A stretch of 64,000 nucleotides of DNA from Zychaea mexicana. Lineage: Eukaryota > Mucoromycota > Mucoromycetes > Mucorales > Lichtheimiaceae. The stretch is taken from positions 154,269 through 218,268 of the forward strand of contig NW_026516740.1 of NCBI RefSeq assembly GCF_025766255.1, written 5' to 3'. How positions within the stretch are numbered: position 1 is the stretch's first letter; each line of letters begins with the position of its first letter. The position numbers and the translations under genes are program-made. The notes beneath the pieces were generated by a model, which saw nothing but the letters and a program-made list of their open reading frames with translations, was not told the origin of the DNA and made no database searches. Positions 43,876 through 55,537 of the stretch are shown one piece after another.

Positions 43876-46800
43876 CGATTTATTTTGACTCAAAGTCTGT
43901 GGTGCTTCAAGGCCTCATTCATTTTCGACGAACACTGGAGTTAAAACCCGATTTCAGAGTGCTTTCAGTGTACTCTGAAATTTTTCTTTCAGTGTGCTTT
44001 CAGTGTGCTTTCAGTGAGAATCTTCTTTCAGAGCGCTTTCAGTGCGCTTTCAGAGCCGTGATGCAGCAAATGGATAAAAATTGGCTCCCCCACTAAAATC
44101 CTTCTCCCCCAAAACCATCTGGGATGACCCCTTTTTTACACCACCTGGACTGCTGTGCTTCTTCCTACTCTGAGACTTTCACCGCCACTATGCTTGTCTC
44201 CACCACTTTGCTTCTCCTTTTTTATTTTTTTTTTTGCCAATTACTAAATCAAATTCTTCAACATTTTTATTTATTTGACCATCTACAAGTTTCTTGATTC
44301 GCCATCGCATTAGATTCCTTCAAAATGCTTTTTAAATCTGAAGCGATTTCTATAATTCAAAACTTGTTTTTTATTTTATTCTTCATTACAACTATAGCAG
44401 CGCGAAGCCAAAAAAGAAAAAGACCTGACCTGAGGTATTTTGCTTTTAAGAGTAGATTACTTTTATTTTACGTGGTAAATATGTAAGAGCACAGCTATTG
44501 TCTATTTGAATAGGGGTAACAACAACGCCGGAATGGAGCCTCCCCAAAGGAACGACACACTGCCACGTATACGGTTCGATTTCTAAATGGTAGACGTCCA
44601 TGCCTAGCATCCTAAACGACTCAAAGGCTTGCGTATTTGGTTGTAGGTACTCAACAAAAGCAAAAACGAACTGGCAGAAATTACCATCGGTGGGACTGCG
44701 TAGGTTGTGGACAAAGAAATATAAAATGCGCCCAGGACGAACGATCGCTTCAGTATGAAACTGAGTACTTGGGCAAACGACTCAGACATAGGTGCTGGTG
44801 TTGATGTGACGAGACATTTCGGAAATGAATGTTTGGCCCAGGAGATCGACTTTTGCAAATTTGTAGAGGTGATCGCTGACCTGATTACTACTAGTGCTGG
44901 TGAGTGACACAAAATTCATATCTGGAAACATCGATTGGTAATACTCGACAAGACAGTGGTAGTGGCGCGTATCCATGTACACCTTTTTGCCAGTCTTGAG
45001 AGGAAGACATGATGGTGGCAGCGGCTCCCAACCAACTACGCTTACTCCCGCGGCATAGTCGAAATCTGATTGATCCAAGAACGGCTGACAATTGTAATGC
45101 TCTTGCATGGCTTCTGATTGTGGCAGCAACAGCTCAGCAATCTGTCTGGCAATCGTGCTGTTGCCGCACCGCTCGACCACGACTCGTCGGACCATATCAT
45201 CAGCGAACACGACACTCAAGAACTTCTTCATGTACGTAAGCTCGAAACGGTCTTTTTAGTTGGTGTGCTGGTTCTTGATGATCTTGTTGAACCGCTCAAA
45301 GCTGAATACCCACATGTTATAGCAGCTGCCAAAATTGAGTACCATGTCGCGAAGGTGAACATGCAAGTGCATATTTGGCGTGACTTGATCTCTAGAGTAC
45401 AATCTTGAAAAGTCGCGGCCAAATTTGAGCAGCAGTTGGTGGGCTTCCTCGTTTTCGGCGATGGTGATGGATGGCTTACAGAGGAGACGTGCTGCCGCGA
45501 CAAAGAGCAACCAGTGTGTCATCTTTTCTCCTAGCAATCTTCCCTTCAACAACGACGGCGAGAGTGCAACAGTCCACGACCTCCATTCATCCGACGTCAT
45601 TCCAGCAAATCTAGTCGCAATACAGCCGCGAGCGATGCTGTATGATGGGGGCACCACCATCTTTTCAAGGCAACTCTCCATATCGGTCAAATGCTCCTTA
45701 GTCAAGGTTCCGTCATCTTTCCATATGGTGGCCATGCGCTCGGCTGTCCCGCAGAACATGTTGTGCATACAGTCGACTATTGTCTGCGAAACAGGATCAA
45801 AGTATGGAAGACGATGCAACTCGGACCAGCGTGTTCCATTTGACTTCTCCAACTGTGTCCTTTCGGTAGCCGTTTTTGCTGCCTTCCAAGCTTTTGCGTC
45901 TGCCAACTTCTTTGCCTTTGTCCGCAATCTCCAAGGAAAGTCAAAGTTGGAGTAATCGCGCAGCCTTGGATTCTCTGCTTGCGATGGCCAGGAAATGTCG
46001 CAATGGTTACATCCGTAGAATGAGTTTGGACCTGTAAAGCCAGAAACCTTTCTTGAAGCCGGTATGTCCGATGCTACGAACAATAGAGCTGCTCGCACTT
46101 TGACCAAGGAGCCGTCATCAATAACCATATCTTTGCCGTGATATAATTGTAACAGATCGTCGACTATTGGACGCAAGAAATTATTGATTTGCTCTATCAA
46201 TACAAAAAAAAGAAAGGAAATCAGAACCACACATGCGAGACTCCAGAATCAACGAGCAAAAAGATAAGTAACAGTGTAATCAAATTGGTACCTTTAGAAC
46301 TTTCATGGGGTCCCGGTGCTATACCGACCAATATGACATTTGATGACTTGAATCGTTCAGATCTTGGCAGGTTATTGATTGTCATATACAGTGCACCGAC
46401 AGAATACGAAGTCTGCTTATCGAATGACTGGAACCAATCGACATTGAGCGTCAACATAAGTAAGTGCTGATTTCCGACACGTCCAACGAATGATACAGGA
46501 TTTTCTGCCGTGGATTCTGGCGCCATTATTGACCACCATTTGCGACCATCGTATACATCATCCAAAGAATTTGGTCGTGGGGTTCGCTTCCTCCAGTGCT
46601 CGAGTTTTTCGCCGAATCCTGGTCTACGCATCATAATTGCAAGGCTTGCTGACACAGGATGATACGCATACACTTTGGGAGGTACAAGGTTTCTGTTTCT
46701 CAAATGAAACAAGTTCATGCCGCATGAGGCTCGGTGTGCTGTCATTGGATGGTGTGGAAACTTCTGGAACGAGCATTTCAAGCCGGTAGGTATATGTTCA

Positions 46801-47085
46801 TTGGGATAGAGGCAGTGGCAGCTGGGACATACAACGATCGCTTGACCGCAATCCAAGAGCTCGTTAAGACCGGATAAGCGGCGTACAGTAGCCATTGACC
46901 GTGGGATACTGATTGGAATGTAGAGACCCGCAAAAACGACAGATAGAAAATGGAGGAGCAGCTCACCACCAGCCCTGCTCAAATAGCGATCTTGGAACAA
47001 GGCCAGGAAAAGGTAAAACATGATAATGAAGTCGGATGGTCGTGTAATATCTGTGTAGAACATAGTGTATGAGATACTAATAATT

Positions 47086-50000
47086 GCGGTTCATAGGGAC
47101 CGCTGAAATTTCCCTGGCATCTGCCTCGGGTAAATATAGTGCCGGAGTAAATTCCCTGACATCCTTCGGGAAAAATGATTACCCGGGGATACCTATACCA
47201 CCATGCACCAATTTTTTTTGCCTTTGTTTTTGTTTGTTATAATTATTTTCATCCTTGTTCCTATTACTACTTTCTCGTACACGAAATGAACAGTGACATT
47301 ACCACTGATATTTTTCCTGGTGGAGCACCGATCAACCCTATTACCGGTGATGCATTTCGTCTTCGTAATCGCGGCAACACTGGTCATCCACAGATTCGTT
47401 CAATTGCGGAAGGCACGTTTGACGAGGAAAGCACTTACGAGTGTACTGATTGTTACCAGGCCAAACCAGGACGCCTGTTCAGAGGCGCAACAAAGCCTTT
47501 TAGGACTTGCTCCCCTTGCCGCTTTGAGCGAACGCCTCTAGAAATCGTTGCTTTGGACGATATGCTGTAGTTGGATGAGTTGCATGAGGTTTACCCTGCT
47601 CATGCAGATACTGACGGAAGCGAGGTATGTGTAGCTTTGTAATAGACCAATTGTATTCTTTAGATAAGTAACCAATATTGTTGCAGATTTATGCATTTCA
47701 TGGTTATATCTGTATTGAACCGTATATGGAGGCGATGGATCCAGCTGATTTAGTTGAAAGGATATTGGAGGAAGTGCACCGATGCGACCAATACATATAT
47801 CTTATTAAAAATATTGGAGATCCAGAGCTCTCGACAAACATTTCCTTCGGAGCATATTGTTACAGATCCCAGGAGATACAACAACAGACAGCCGAACATC
47901 TCCTTGTACGCATGAATCATAGGCTTCCAGCTTTTGAATGCTATGGTCGCGTAAAAGGCACTATTAAAAAGGAGCTCGGCTATATCGAACTTAACATTCG
48001 ACATCCGATTACTCACGATCGAGTGGATTCAGATCGAGAAACAAGACGAAATGCTGTACCTATGGTTGTAAGACAATATATAACCGAGCGAGCAACAGAA
48101 CGGGGTATCGATGCGTCGACTTTGTACGAGGCAGTAAAAACAAGGTATCCTGACATGACGCGGAGCCTCACGACCATGCAGGTATATTACTGGTGGTCGG
48201 TAGGATTCCAGTCAATGTACCGCTTGCATGACGACCAAATGATATCAACTCGCCTGCTTCTTCGAAGATACAACAACATTGGTTTTGTGGAGGTATGTGA
48301 TATGATAATTACTAACCATCAACCTTCTCTTTGCTTTAAAAGCTAGAGACAGATAGAATCAAACGTAGCATATAGAATCTTATACACTTAAATAAATATT
48401 AGATGTTTTGGAGACGAGATGATCATGCTGTTGCTGTTGGATTTATCACTCCATTTTTTGAAAAGTTGGCATCATGCCAATACGTTGAAGAGTATTACAT
48501 CGATTCGACGTTCAAAACCAATCGTGCGGGCTGCGAGTTGTTTGGCATCGTAGCAATGACCAATGGCGTTGGATATCCCATTGGGTATCTGGTCTATACT
48601 TCGTTCGAAGGAGCACCAGAACTCACAAGAACCAACACATTGGCAGCATTCTTACGAAGACTAAAAGACTTCGGGCTAAATCCTGGTTTCGTGTTTTCCG
48701 ACAAAGACAGATCTCAGATCAATGCCGTTCAGCAAGTCTTTGGCGAGAGTTATTTACGACTCTGCATCTGGCATATTGCCAAGAGCATAAGCCAAAAGTT
48801 AGGCGAGAATAAATCCACAAGTATTCCAACATACAATCTCCTAGCAGCAAGAACCGAGTTTGGCTTTATTGGTGACGACTTCACCCCATCAATTGGCGGT
48901 CGTAGAGGTGTCATATGCAGAAAAGAAGATCGAGATGCTATCATCGATCTCGTAAGAAAGCACTACAACAGACACCCATTGATACCTAATGGTAGTATCC
49001 TATACTTACATATTACTAGCGGATTAAACCTGTCGCTGCTTAAGTTCACGCTCTTGCTTAAATGTTATCGCTCTACATTTGTTGTAGGTAATCAATACGA
49101 AACTGCCAATGAAATCCACCAGAGTGCTGCCAGAGAGGTTTACGAATACTGCCGCGCCAGGCGATTAATTGACGCTTGGATATATATGTACAAGCATTGG
49201 TATACATACAACCAATGGCGTTTGTGGGCGCGTAGCGTTGTTCCAAATCGGATTCCGTATGGCAGAGCCAACAACTTTATCGAAGCACACTGGAAGGTTC
49301 TTAAATGTAACTACCTGTACAGACATCCTCGTGCTCGCTTGGATATGCTTGTATACGTTATTTGCGACAAGTACTTTCCAAAAGTAAAAGACAAATTCAA
49401 TAGCTTGACGGTTGCTGGTAACGAGCCCACCAAATGGGCGTACAACTTTGTTAAACACTGGAATAAGGCGTATCGTACACCAGAGAACATACAGGCAGAT
49501 CGACTGTACTTACCTTCTATTGAAAATTGGACCTGTGGCTGCCCAGCTTACCTACAAAACCGGTATCTAATCTGCAAGCATCTAGTCCAGCGTTCTAATT
49601 ACCGACGACTTGCAGCTAGAACATATTTCATCTTGCGACAAACCAGTGTTCCGTTTATTTCGTTTAGACCGGTATATATATATATATATTAAGAAATCGT
49701 AGTGTGCTGTATTTTTTTATGTAGAAGGATAAATAACTCTTTACTGCTTTTAGTACACCAACAACGTTTTTAGAGACTTGGGATTCGCTAACGACAACGA
49801 CAACAACGATACCACAAATGCCAGCATCATCCACACTACAACTCCTGCTGCTGCTACTATCACTACTATCACCACGACCTCGACCCGCACCTCTGCTACT
49901 GCTAATCGCAATATTGCTCCTGTTACTCCTCCTCCTTCCCGACAAAGCATCATCTTTATCAGTGATGATGAATCAACAACAGAAAGCGACCTCCTTTCTC

Positions 50001-50598
50001 TTCAAACTGCAGTTCTTCCAGATAGGGAGCAAGAATCGCGCAACTTTGAAATAGAGATGCAACGGAGCCGGGAGCGTCGACGACGACTGGTGTTACAACT
50101 AGAAGAAGAAGACAGGCGTTTTGATGAAGTTGCTGATTTATACAGAGCTAGCATAAACGAACAGCAACGCAACCGGTTCAATCAGCAACTATCAGGTGGC
50201 CACATCGACGAATACCTCAGTGATGTAGCCCAATTACGCCGCAGACGCACGTTGCCCACCACTTACCGCGAAACAAATGCTAACACGCGACATGCATAAC
50301 TATGGTTTCCATCTTTTTTTCCGTATACAATCCCACTTTCCATGATCTCTTTCTTAAACCTTTTGTTAAAGAATATTCTGCTTTTTTCAATTTCTTGTCA
50401 AACTTTTCTTAACTTTATTCATCTCTTTTTCTCACCTATATAAAATACCTGTTTTTAAAAAAAACGCGAAAAAAGGTGCATGGTGGTATAGGTATCCCCG
50501 GGTAATCATTTTTCCTGAAGGATGCCAGGGAATTTACTCCGGCACTATATTTACCCGAGGCAGATGCCAGGGAAATTTCAGCGGTCCCTATGGCACCT
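47086..50598 (+). mobile_element. MULE (Mutator-like) transposon, 3.5 kb, inserted in a Tnp2 intron
   Basis: Terminal inverted repeats of about 124 bp (47086-47209 and 50475-50598) flank a spliced MULE transposase. The 9-bp duplication CTAATAATT lies at 47077-47085 and 50599-50607, in the 8-11 bp MULE range. The insertion point is inside an intron of the opposite-strand CACTA transposase, between donor 50654 and acceptor 47051. Confidence 0.93.
47286..50299 (+). pseudogene. MULE transposase, four exons, one nonsense codon
   Basis: Exons 47286-47624, 47687-48292, 48403-49671 and 49754-50299, all introns GT-AG and phase 0 (62, 110 and 82 nt); 919 codons in total. Exon 1 has a CxxC...CxxC zinc site (YECTDCYQ, TCSPCRFE) and an in-frame TAG at 47568-47570. 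Exon 3 holds the MULE core: D in YIDSTFKTN, D in VFSDKDRSQ, CIWHIAKSI, and E in NNFIEAHWKVLK, then a SWIM zinc finger (WTCGCPAYL...CKHL). Exon 4 is a Thr/Asn-rich then Arg/Glu-rich coiled-coil-like tail. Apart from the TAG it looks complete. Confidence 0.9.
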
Positions 50599-51205
50599 CT
50601 AATAATTTGAATTTCGTGCTACTATCTTTAGTTTATACGAGAACATAAATTTACCATCGGTGTTTTCGTCCTCTTCTCCCTCAGCAGTAATGTCGAATGT
50701 CGAAACTGATGGTGGCGGTTGCAGCAAGTCAATCGTGCTTGTAGCTTGGCCGCTGGTCTCACTCAAGCTTGAATCGAGCTCCATTGGTGTGGCTAATGGG
50801 TCAAATGGCAATAACGTTAATGGTCTGATCGTCGATACTAGCACCGAACAACTCAAGACGTTCCCACTCTGAAGACAAATGACAACTTACAACTTTCGTC
50901 GGTGCTTGGCTGATCCGAATAGAGTAGCTGGAGGCTTGAACGACCTTCGCGCCATGCAGAAACTAGAAGGATGGCCATTTATGTATCAGGAACCATACAA
51001 CAATATGTACACAACAACATATGCAGCAATATATATACGACAACATACACTTGGCTATACCGTATTCATGACGATGGCGACGTTCTGTTCGTGCTGACAC
51101 AAGCTTACAGTGCGAATCGTTTGATACAAAGCAACTGTTGCAATGACACAGTACGGCTCTGTTTGGATCCAGTGTAAGGGATGGAAGCGTGGGGGAAGTT
51201 GACAT

Positions 51206-52418
51206 AATGAAGGTATTTGAAAAAAAATGGTTATATGATTCAAGAATTTATTTTATCCAGCTTATATATAGTCGAAGCAGAAAACTTATGCAGAAAGTAC
51301 TTGGAAGCTATTATTGCTTTGGACTTTGGACGGATGAGGATGCTATATTAATTGTTGGAAATGCACAGCAATGCCGGTGTGGATGTGTAGTCGTTTTTGG
51401 TAAATGCTACTATGCAGGTAGAGTAAACACCGCTGTTCCTGAAGTGCGTTTAATTTTTCACGGCCATCTTCATGTAGAACAGTAAGTTACAGATGAATTT
51501 TTTGCAGGTACAATTATCTTACACAGCTACCAGAGGGTAACAACATTTTTTTCGTGAAAGAATGAAATAAAAAACAGCTGCTCACAACTAGATTGATAGT
51601 GTTTTTTTATCATAATGTGATGGCGCGAATCGATAGAAAAACCAGGATGTGCATATTCCACGTCCCATTGTGTAATGGTAGCTGCATGACGCTTACAGCA
51701 GCGAACGAAAAGATTAGGAAATGCACATGCACGAACAAGGCTTTGACCTAGTTGATATATATTACAGCGGGCAGCATCTGGATTTGGTAACTTTGTCTAT
51801 GCATGTTTTTTTTCTCCCGCGCAATGAGATATGTATACTTTTGCCTTCGATACGACGGATGATAAATGATGGGTAATATACAGCGGACAGCATCTCGATT
51901 TGGTATTGTTTCTTTGCTTGTTTTATCGTTGTCCCTACACTAACATATCCCATCTTTCTTATGCATGACTTTGGCTTTAGTAATAGATAGCGTACAGCGG
52001 GCAGCATCTCTTTTTGGTATATATAATTTTCTCTCTTTCCTCCAAGCATCTATGTATTCTGTCATGTACTACGCACTCATGGATGTTATACAACAGACAT
52101 GCCCAAAATCTGACAATGCTGTCTCACTTACTTCAAAGCAAAACTATATCTGCATCATATAGCTAAGAAAGAGAAACAACAAATACCATCCTCGCGCGAT
52201 TAGGTGCATCCCTGTCTATGATATATGTCTACTTTTCCTGAGACTTGTTTACAGATTTTACACATCAAGGCATATCATGCAAAAGTGTTCCGGATGGCCT
52301 GTACCGAATAGCTCATTCAGAGAACGGACATCTCAACTTATTTGGCCAAGACTTTTATCTAGTAGAGAGCTCGGTAACTTGGTGTCTGAATCATCCATTT
52401 TAACTAAAGTATAAATAG
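51206..52418. other. Divergent intergenic region inside the CACTA element, with three degenerate repeats
   Basis: Lies between the divergently transcribed transposase and the second gene. A motif ACAGCGG(G/A)CAGCATCT(C/G) followed by TTTGGTA recurs at 51764, 51880 and 51994 (spacing 116 and 114 bp) with diverged filler; possibly protein-binding or promoter repeats. A plus-strand frame at 51189-51485 lacks recognisable motifs. Confidence 0.5.
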
Positions 52419-53463
52419 ATGGGCCATTCTCTAGCATTGATAGGCATCATAGCAATCTATATCGTCACTACTTTCTCTACTACCATGTTCCCAGCAGGTC
52501 AATTCCACCAACAAAGCTTTTCTCCAGTCAATAACAATGAAATCCAGTCATTACGCCAGCAAGTAGGACAGCTAGAACAGAGAGTTGCGGCATATATTCA
52601 GAGCCACAATACAAGCAGTGCTAGAAGTGATACCAAGAGCAATAGCAGTAGTAGTATGATGGTATGTATTTGTAGAAGCTTTACAAATCGACAGTTATTT
52701 TGCATGGGCTATTACAAACATCTCATCAATTATAATATATAGAGTCTTCTGCAAGAAGCCTATTCCTCTGTATCCAAGCACCAAGGTCTCGCCTGGGATT
52801 ATAGCCTACGCATAAATGATGAGCCAAACTGTACCATCATAAAGCAAGTTCTTAGGACAGTGACGGAGAGTCGTGATTACCAGATTTTTAACTGGAGCAC
52901 CCAGGCTATGAAGAGGGCGCTTAGGGTTTCTTTTTACAATAAGAAAAATTGGGAAACACAGCCGGACCACATAAAAGAAGCTCGCCGACAAAAAAGCAAG
53001 AAACGAGCTGCGCGTGCAAGTGTAAGTTTATTTTCAACTTCTCTTTACAGCATGGATTCGCAATAACATACAATATATATTTGGTTGACAGTTGGCGAAC
53101 AAGCGTAAGAAAACGTACAACGCAAACAAGACCCATCCGGCACTGTCCTTGTATCAAGATCTCGGAGACATCTTTGTTGCAGCATGCATGTCCGATATTG
53201 AGGATAGTGAAGTGATCTCTTGTCCAGCTTGGAGATCCGATAATGTAAGGACTAGCATGAGATCACTTGTACTCTATTCATCTTGATATATGCAGCATAG
53301 TCTAACATCAGCTTTATAGGCAACACGCTTTCTACATGAGATAGACAGAATCCGCGAACCCGGCCACACATCCTCCCGTGAACGACCTACAATAGAACTT
53401 AACGATCGAACATTAGATGAAAAGGTTCGTCATGGCCTTGCGCTCTGGACATATAAGAATTGA
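52419..53463 (+). CDS. Second CACTA-encoded protein, 272 aa in four exons, unknown function
   Basis: Exons 52419-52661, 52743-53021, 53092-53244 and 53320-53463. The three introns (81, 70 and 75 nt) are all GT-AG and phase 0, and the spliced frame is fully open to TGA 53461-53463. The first ATG gives a hydrophobic start (LALIGIIAIYIVTTF); the ATG at 52485 (MFPAGQFHQQ) may be the real one. Then a coiled-coil (EIQSLRQQVGQLEQRVAAYI), a helical region (FNWSTQAMKRALRVSFYNKK), a strongly basic stretch (ARRQKSKKRAARAS, LANKRKKTYN; likely DNA binding or nuclear localisation) and an acidic SDIEDSE followed by PAWRSD. Plant CACTA elements encode a DNA-binding TnpA beside the transposase; a TnpA-like role fits position and composition but I do not recognise the family. 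Confidence 0.75.
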
Positions 53464-54582
53464 ATAAAGCAGTTTCTTTTATATGAAAGATGTATTTCTT
53501 CGAAAGCTTCTTCTGTGTGTATTTTTTTTTATGACTCTTCTGGGTGTATCTTCTTGCCCCTCTTTTAATTATTTAGTATTCCGCTCTGCTCAATTCAATT
53601 TCGTCACCTTTTTCTCTTCTACACACTTTTTTTTACGTTTGCTGTGCATCTCCAACTTATACTTTGAGCTTTTTTACTTGAACGGCCTCATCAGATTGTC
53701 ACATCTTCGTGCTGAATGTGTCTTCCTTGAAGTCCTTCATACTAACACCGTCGCCTGAGCACCGTCACTTGAGCAACTTCACTTTCTTTCACTTCTGCCA
53801 ATGAGATTGAGTTCACTTCACCAGCTATTCCTTCAACCTCTTTCATGTTACTAACCAGCTCGCTATAACCTCATCTATCTCATCCCTCCTTAGGCTACAG
53901 TGGTCCATGAAAACGCGACAAGATGATGTACTATAAGGTAAGTTTAAGGATGGGGGCTATAATAGCATAGAGCAATATAGTATAGGACGTATTCTAAATG
54001 ATCATACTTTTTCTCTTTTTTATATATAGGAAATCTCTATGTACATCGCTGTAACAAGAATCCCTTAGTACTGCTGCTTTTTGAATACCATCAGCATGTG
54101 TAGTTTATAGAATAGTTTCTAAATGGCTCTTCTTTTGTATTTTTTTCCCCTACTATTTTTTGTATACTATTATTCCATCCTGCTTTTTACTACCTGTGCT
54201 GACGCGTCACCGTCAGTGCCGTGTCGTCTAATAAAGCACTATCATTGGCTATATACACGTATGAGCAATATATTATATGCATGTGTGAGCAATTTTGAGC
54301 AAATGAAAAGGCGTGTATGAGTGGTATTTGAGCAAATGGAATTGGATAAAGGGAATGGAAGTTTGTTTCTCCCAACGAATCATTAGCAAGCCTTAATGCA
54401 CAGGAAGCCACGAGCTCGCCAATGTCACTGTGCCGCTTAAACATCTCCCCAGCCAGTAAGAAGCTACAAATGACATGCAGGAGACGTGTATCACCCGTAA
54501 ACAAAACGGTCATTCAGTGTACTCTGAAAGTACTCTGAAAGCCATCATGAAAGCACTCTGAAATCGCTTGCCAACTCCAGTG
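53464..54582. other. Right non-coding and subterminal region of the CACTA element
   Basis: No supported ORF. The last 85 bp hold clustered ACTCTGAAAG motifs, the mirror of those at the left end, and the TIR. Confidence 0.6.
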
Positions 54583-55537
54583 GAACGAATTCTGGCTTCG
54601 GCCAATCAAGGGCGATTTTGGTGGCAGATCTTTCTGCCGGCGATGGTCATCCGATCCACAGGCTCCCCCCAACTCCCCACAATTCTTCTCACACCCCCCA
54701 TCTGGGGATTATCATACTTCTTTTTCCCTTTCTGTTAGTTCCCTTTATTTTTCTTATTTCCCTTAGCTCTTTTTTTGTAAATAATTCTGTCATTTCCTCT
54801 CGCATCATTTTACGTTCCTTCAACTCTAAATCGTGCCAGCCATAGGCGCCGAATGTTATTTCTTCTTTATGCTTCTTTTAATGGGACCTGTCCCTTATAT
54901 TTCTATCCATCCTTATTTTCTGTATTGTACTCTCTCACGTACTCATGCTACCTGCCCTGCGTAGTTTATATTATTCTCCATTGTCTTTTTCCCTCGTTAC
55001 CCTCACCTTGTTACCATGACCCTGTAATTTCATGGCCCCTCTTATTTTCCGTCGTACTCCCTCTCGTATGTTTCCAGCCGTCGTATAGACATTGCTATAT
55101 CCATTTCCCTATTTTTCTGTCTTCTACTCTGTCCAAACTACCCGATAGAGATCGTTGTCCTCTGTACCTGGCATCGTTCTCGGCCGAGTACGCCCAGTTG
55201 ACAAGGTGTATAAAAGGGGATTAACCCCATGATAAAATAAAGATTAAGCGTTTTCAGACATATATTCGTGGATTGACAATTGACACTGGAAGTGGAACTT
55301 GCCGTTATTGTAATCGTGTATCTGTGTATTTGTATTTCGCGTTCATCATACCCTTAATTCCTTTTTATTTTCTGAATTCTGTCTATTTGTATTTTACTGC
55401 ATATCAACCCTATTCTTCTGAACCCTTTCTACCTTTTCCCCTTTTAATATACTACCTTTTGTCCTTTTCCAAACACCACACGTGTCAATTTGACACGAAG
55501 TGTGTAAATGTGAAAGCCGCCGGCGATTCCGACAAGC
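54583..55537. other. No supported gene between the two CACTA copies
   Basis: T/C-rich low-complexity sequence on the plus strand. A small palindrome GTGTCAATTTGACAC lies near 55482-55496. Frames here are compositionally biased and unsupported. Confidence 0.4.

Larger units (their letters stand above)
44446..51205 (-). pseudogene. CACTA transposase, Tnp2-like (two nonsense codons; MULE in an intron)
   Basis: DDE-type transposase of the CACTA superfamily. Exon pieces on the minus strand: an N-terminal piece near 50963-51205 (NRAVLCHCNSCFVSND) whose splicing is not fully resolved; 50655-50856 (acidic linker ending TDG); 46292-47050 with TLNVDWFQSF, YMTINNLPRSERF and NVILVGIAPGPHESSK; and 44446-46193 with NNFLRPIVDDLLQLYHG, FYGCNHCDISWP and DCMHNMFCGTAER. 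Intron 46194-46291 joins ESSK to EQINN. The intron 50654 to 47051 would be about 82 nt without the MULE. TAA at 45256-45258 and TGA at 44782-44784 are CAA and CGA in the second copy at 55.9-56.9 kb. The product ends at TAA 44446-44448. Confidence 0.85.
43933..54582 (-). mobile_element. CACTA (En/Spm-like) transposon, 10.65 kb, carrying a nested MULE
   Basis: Left end CACTGGAGTT at 43933; right end AACTCCAGTG at 54582. Both sides carry the 3-bp duplication GAA (43930-43932, 54583-54585). After a short mismatch the TIRs match again (CGATTTCAGAGTGCTTTCA). Subterminal arrays of CTTTCAG(A/T)GTG motifs occupy both ends, as in plant CACTA elements. Genes: Tnp2-like transposase on the minus strand and a second gene at 52419-53463 on the plus strand. 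A MULE is inserted at 47086-50598. Confidence 0.92.

Noticed and set aside
45425..45955. 176-codon plus-strand frame
   Set aside because: Antisense to the CACTA transposase exon.
54853..55224. 123-codon frame rich in Phe, Leu, Ser and Tyr
   Set aside because: Pyrimidine-rich low-complexity DNA; no motifs, no splice context.
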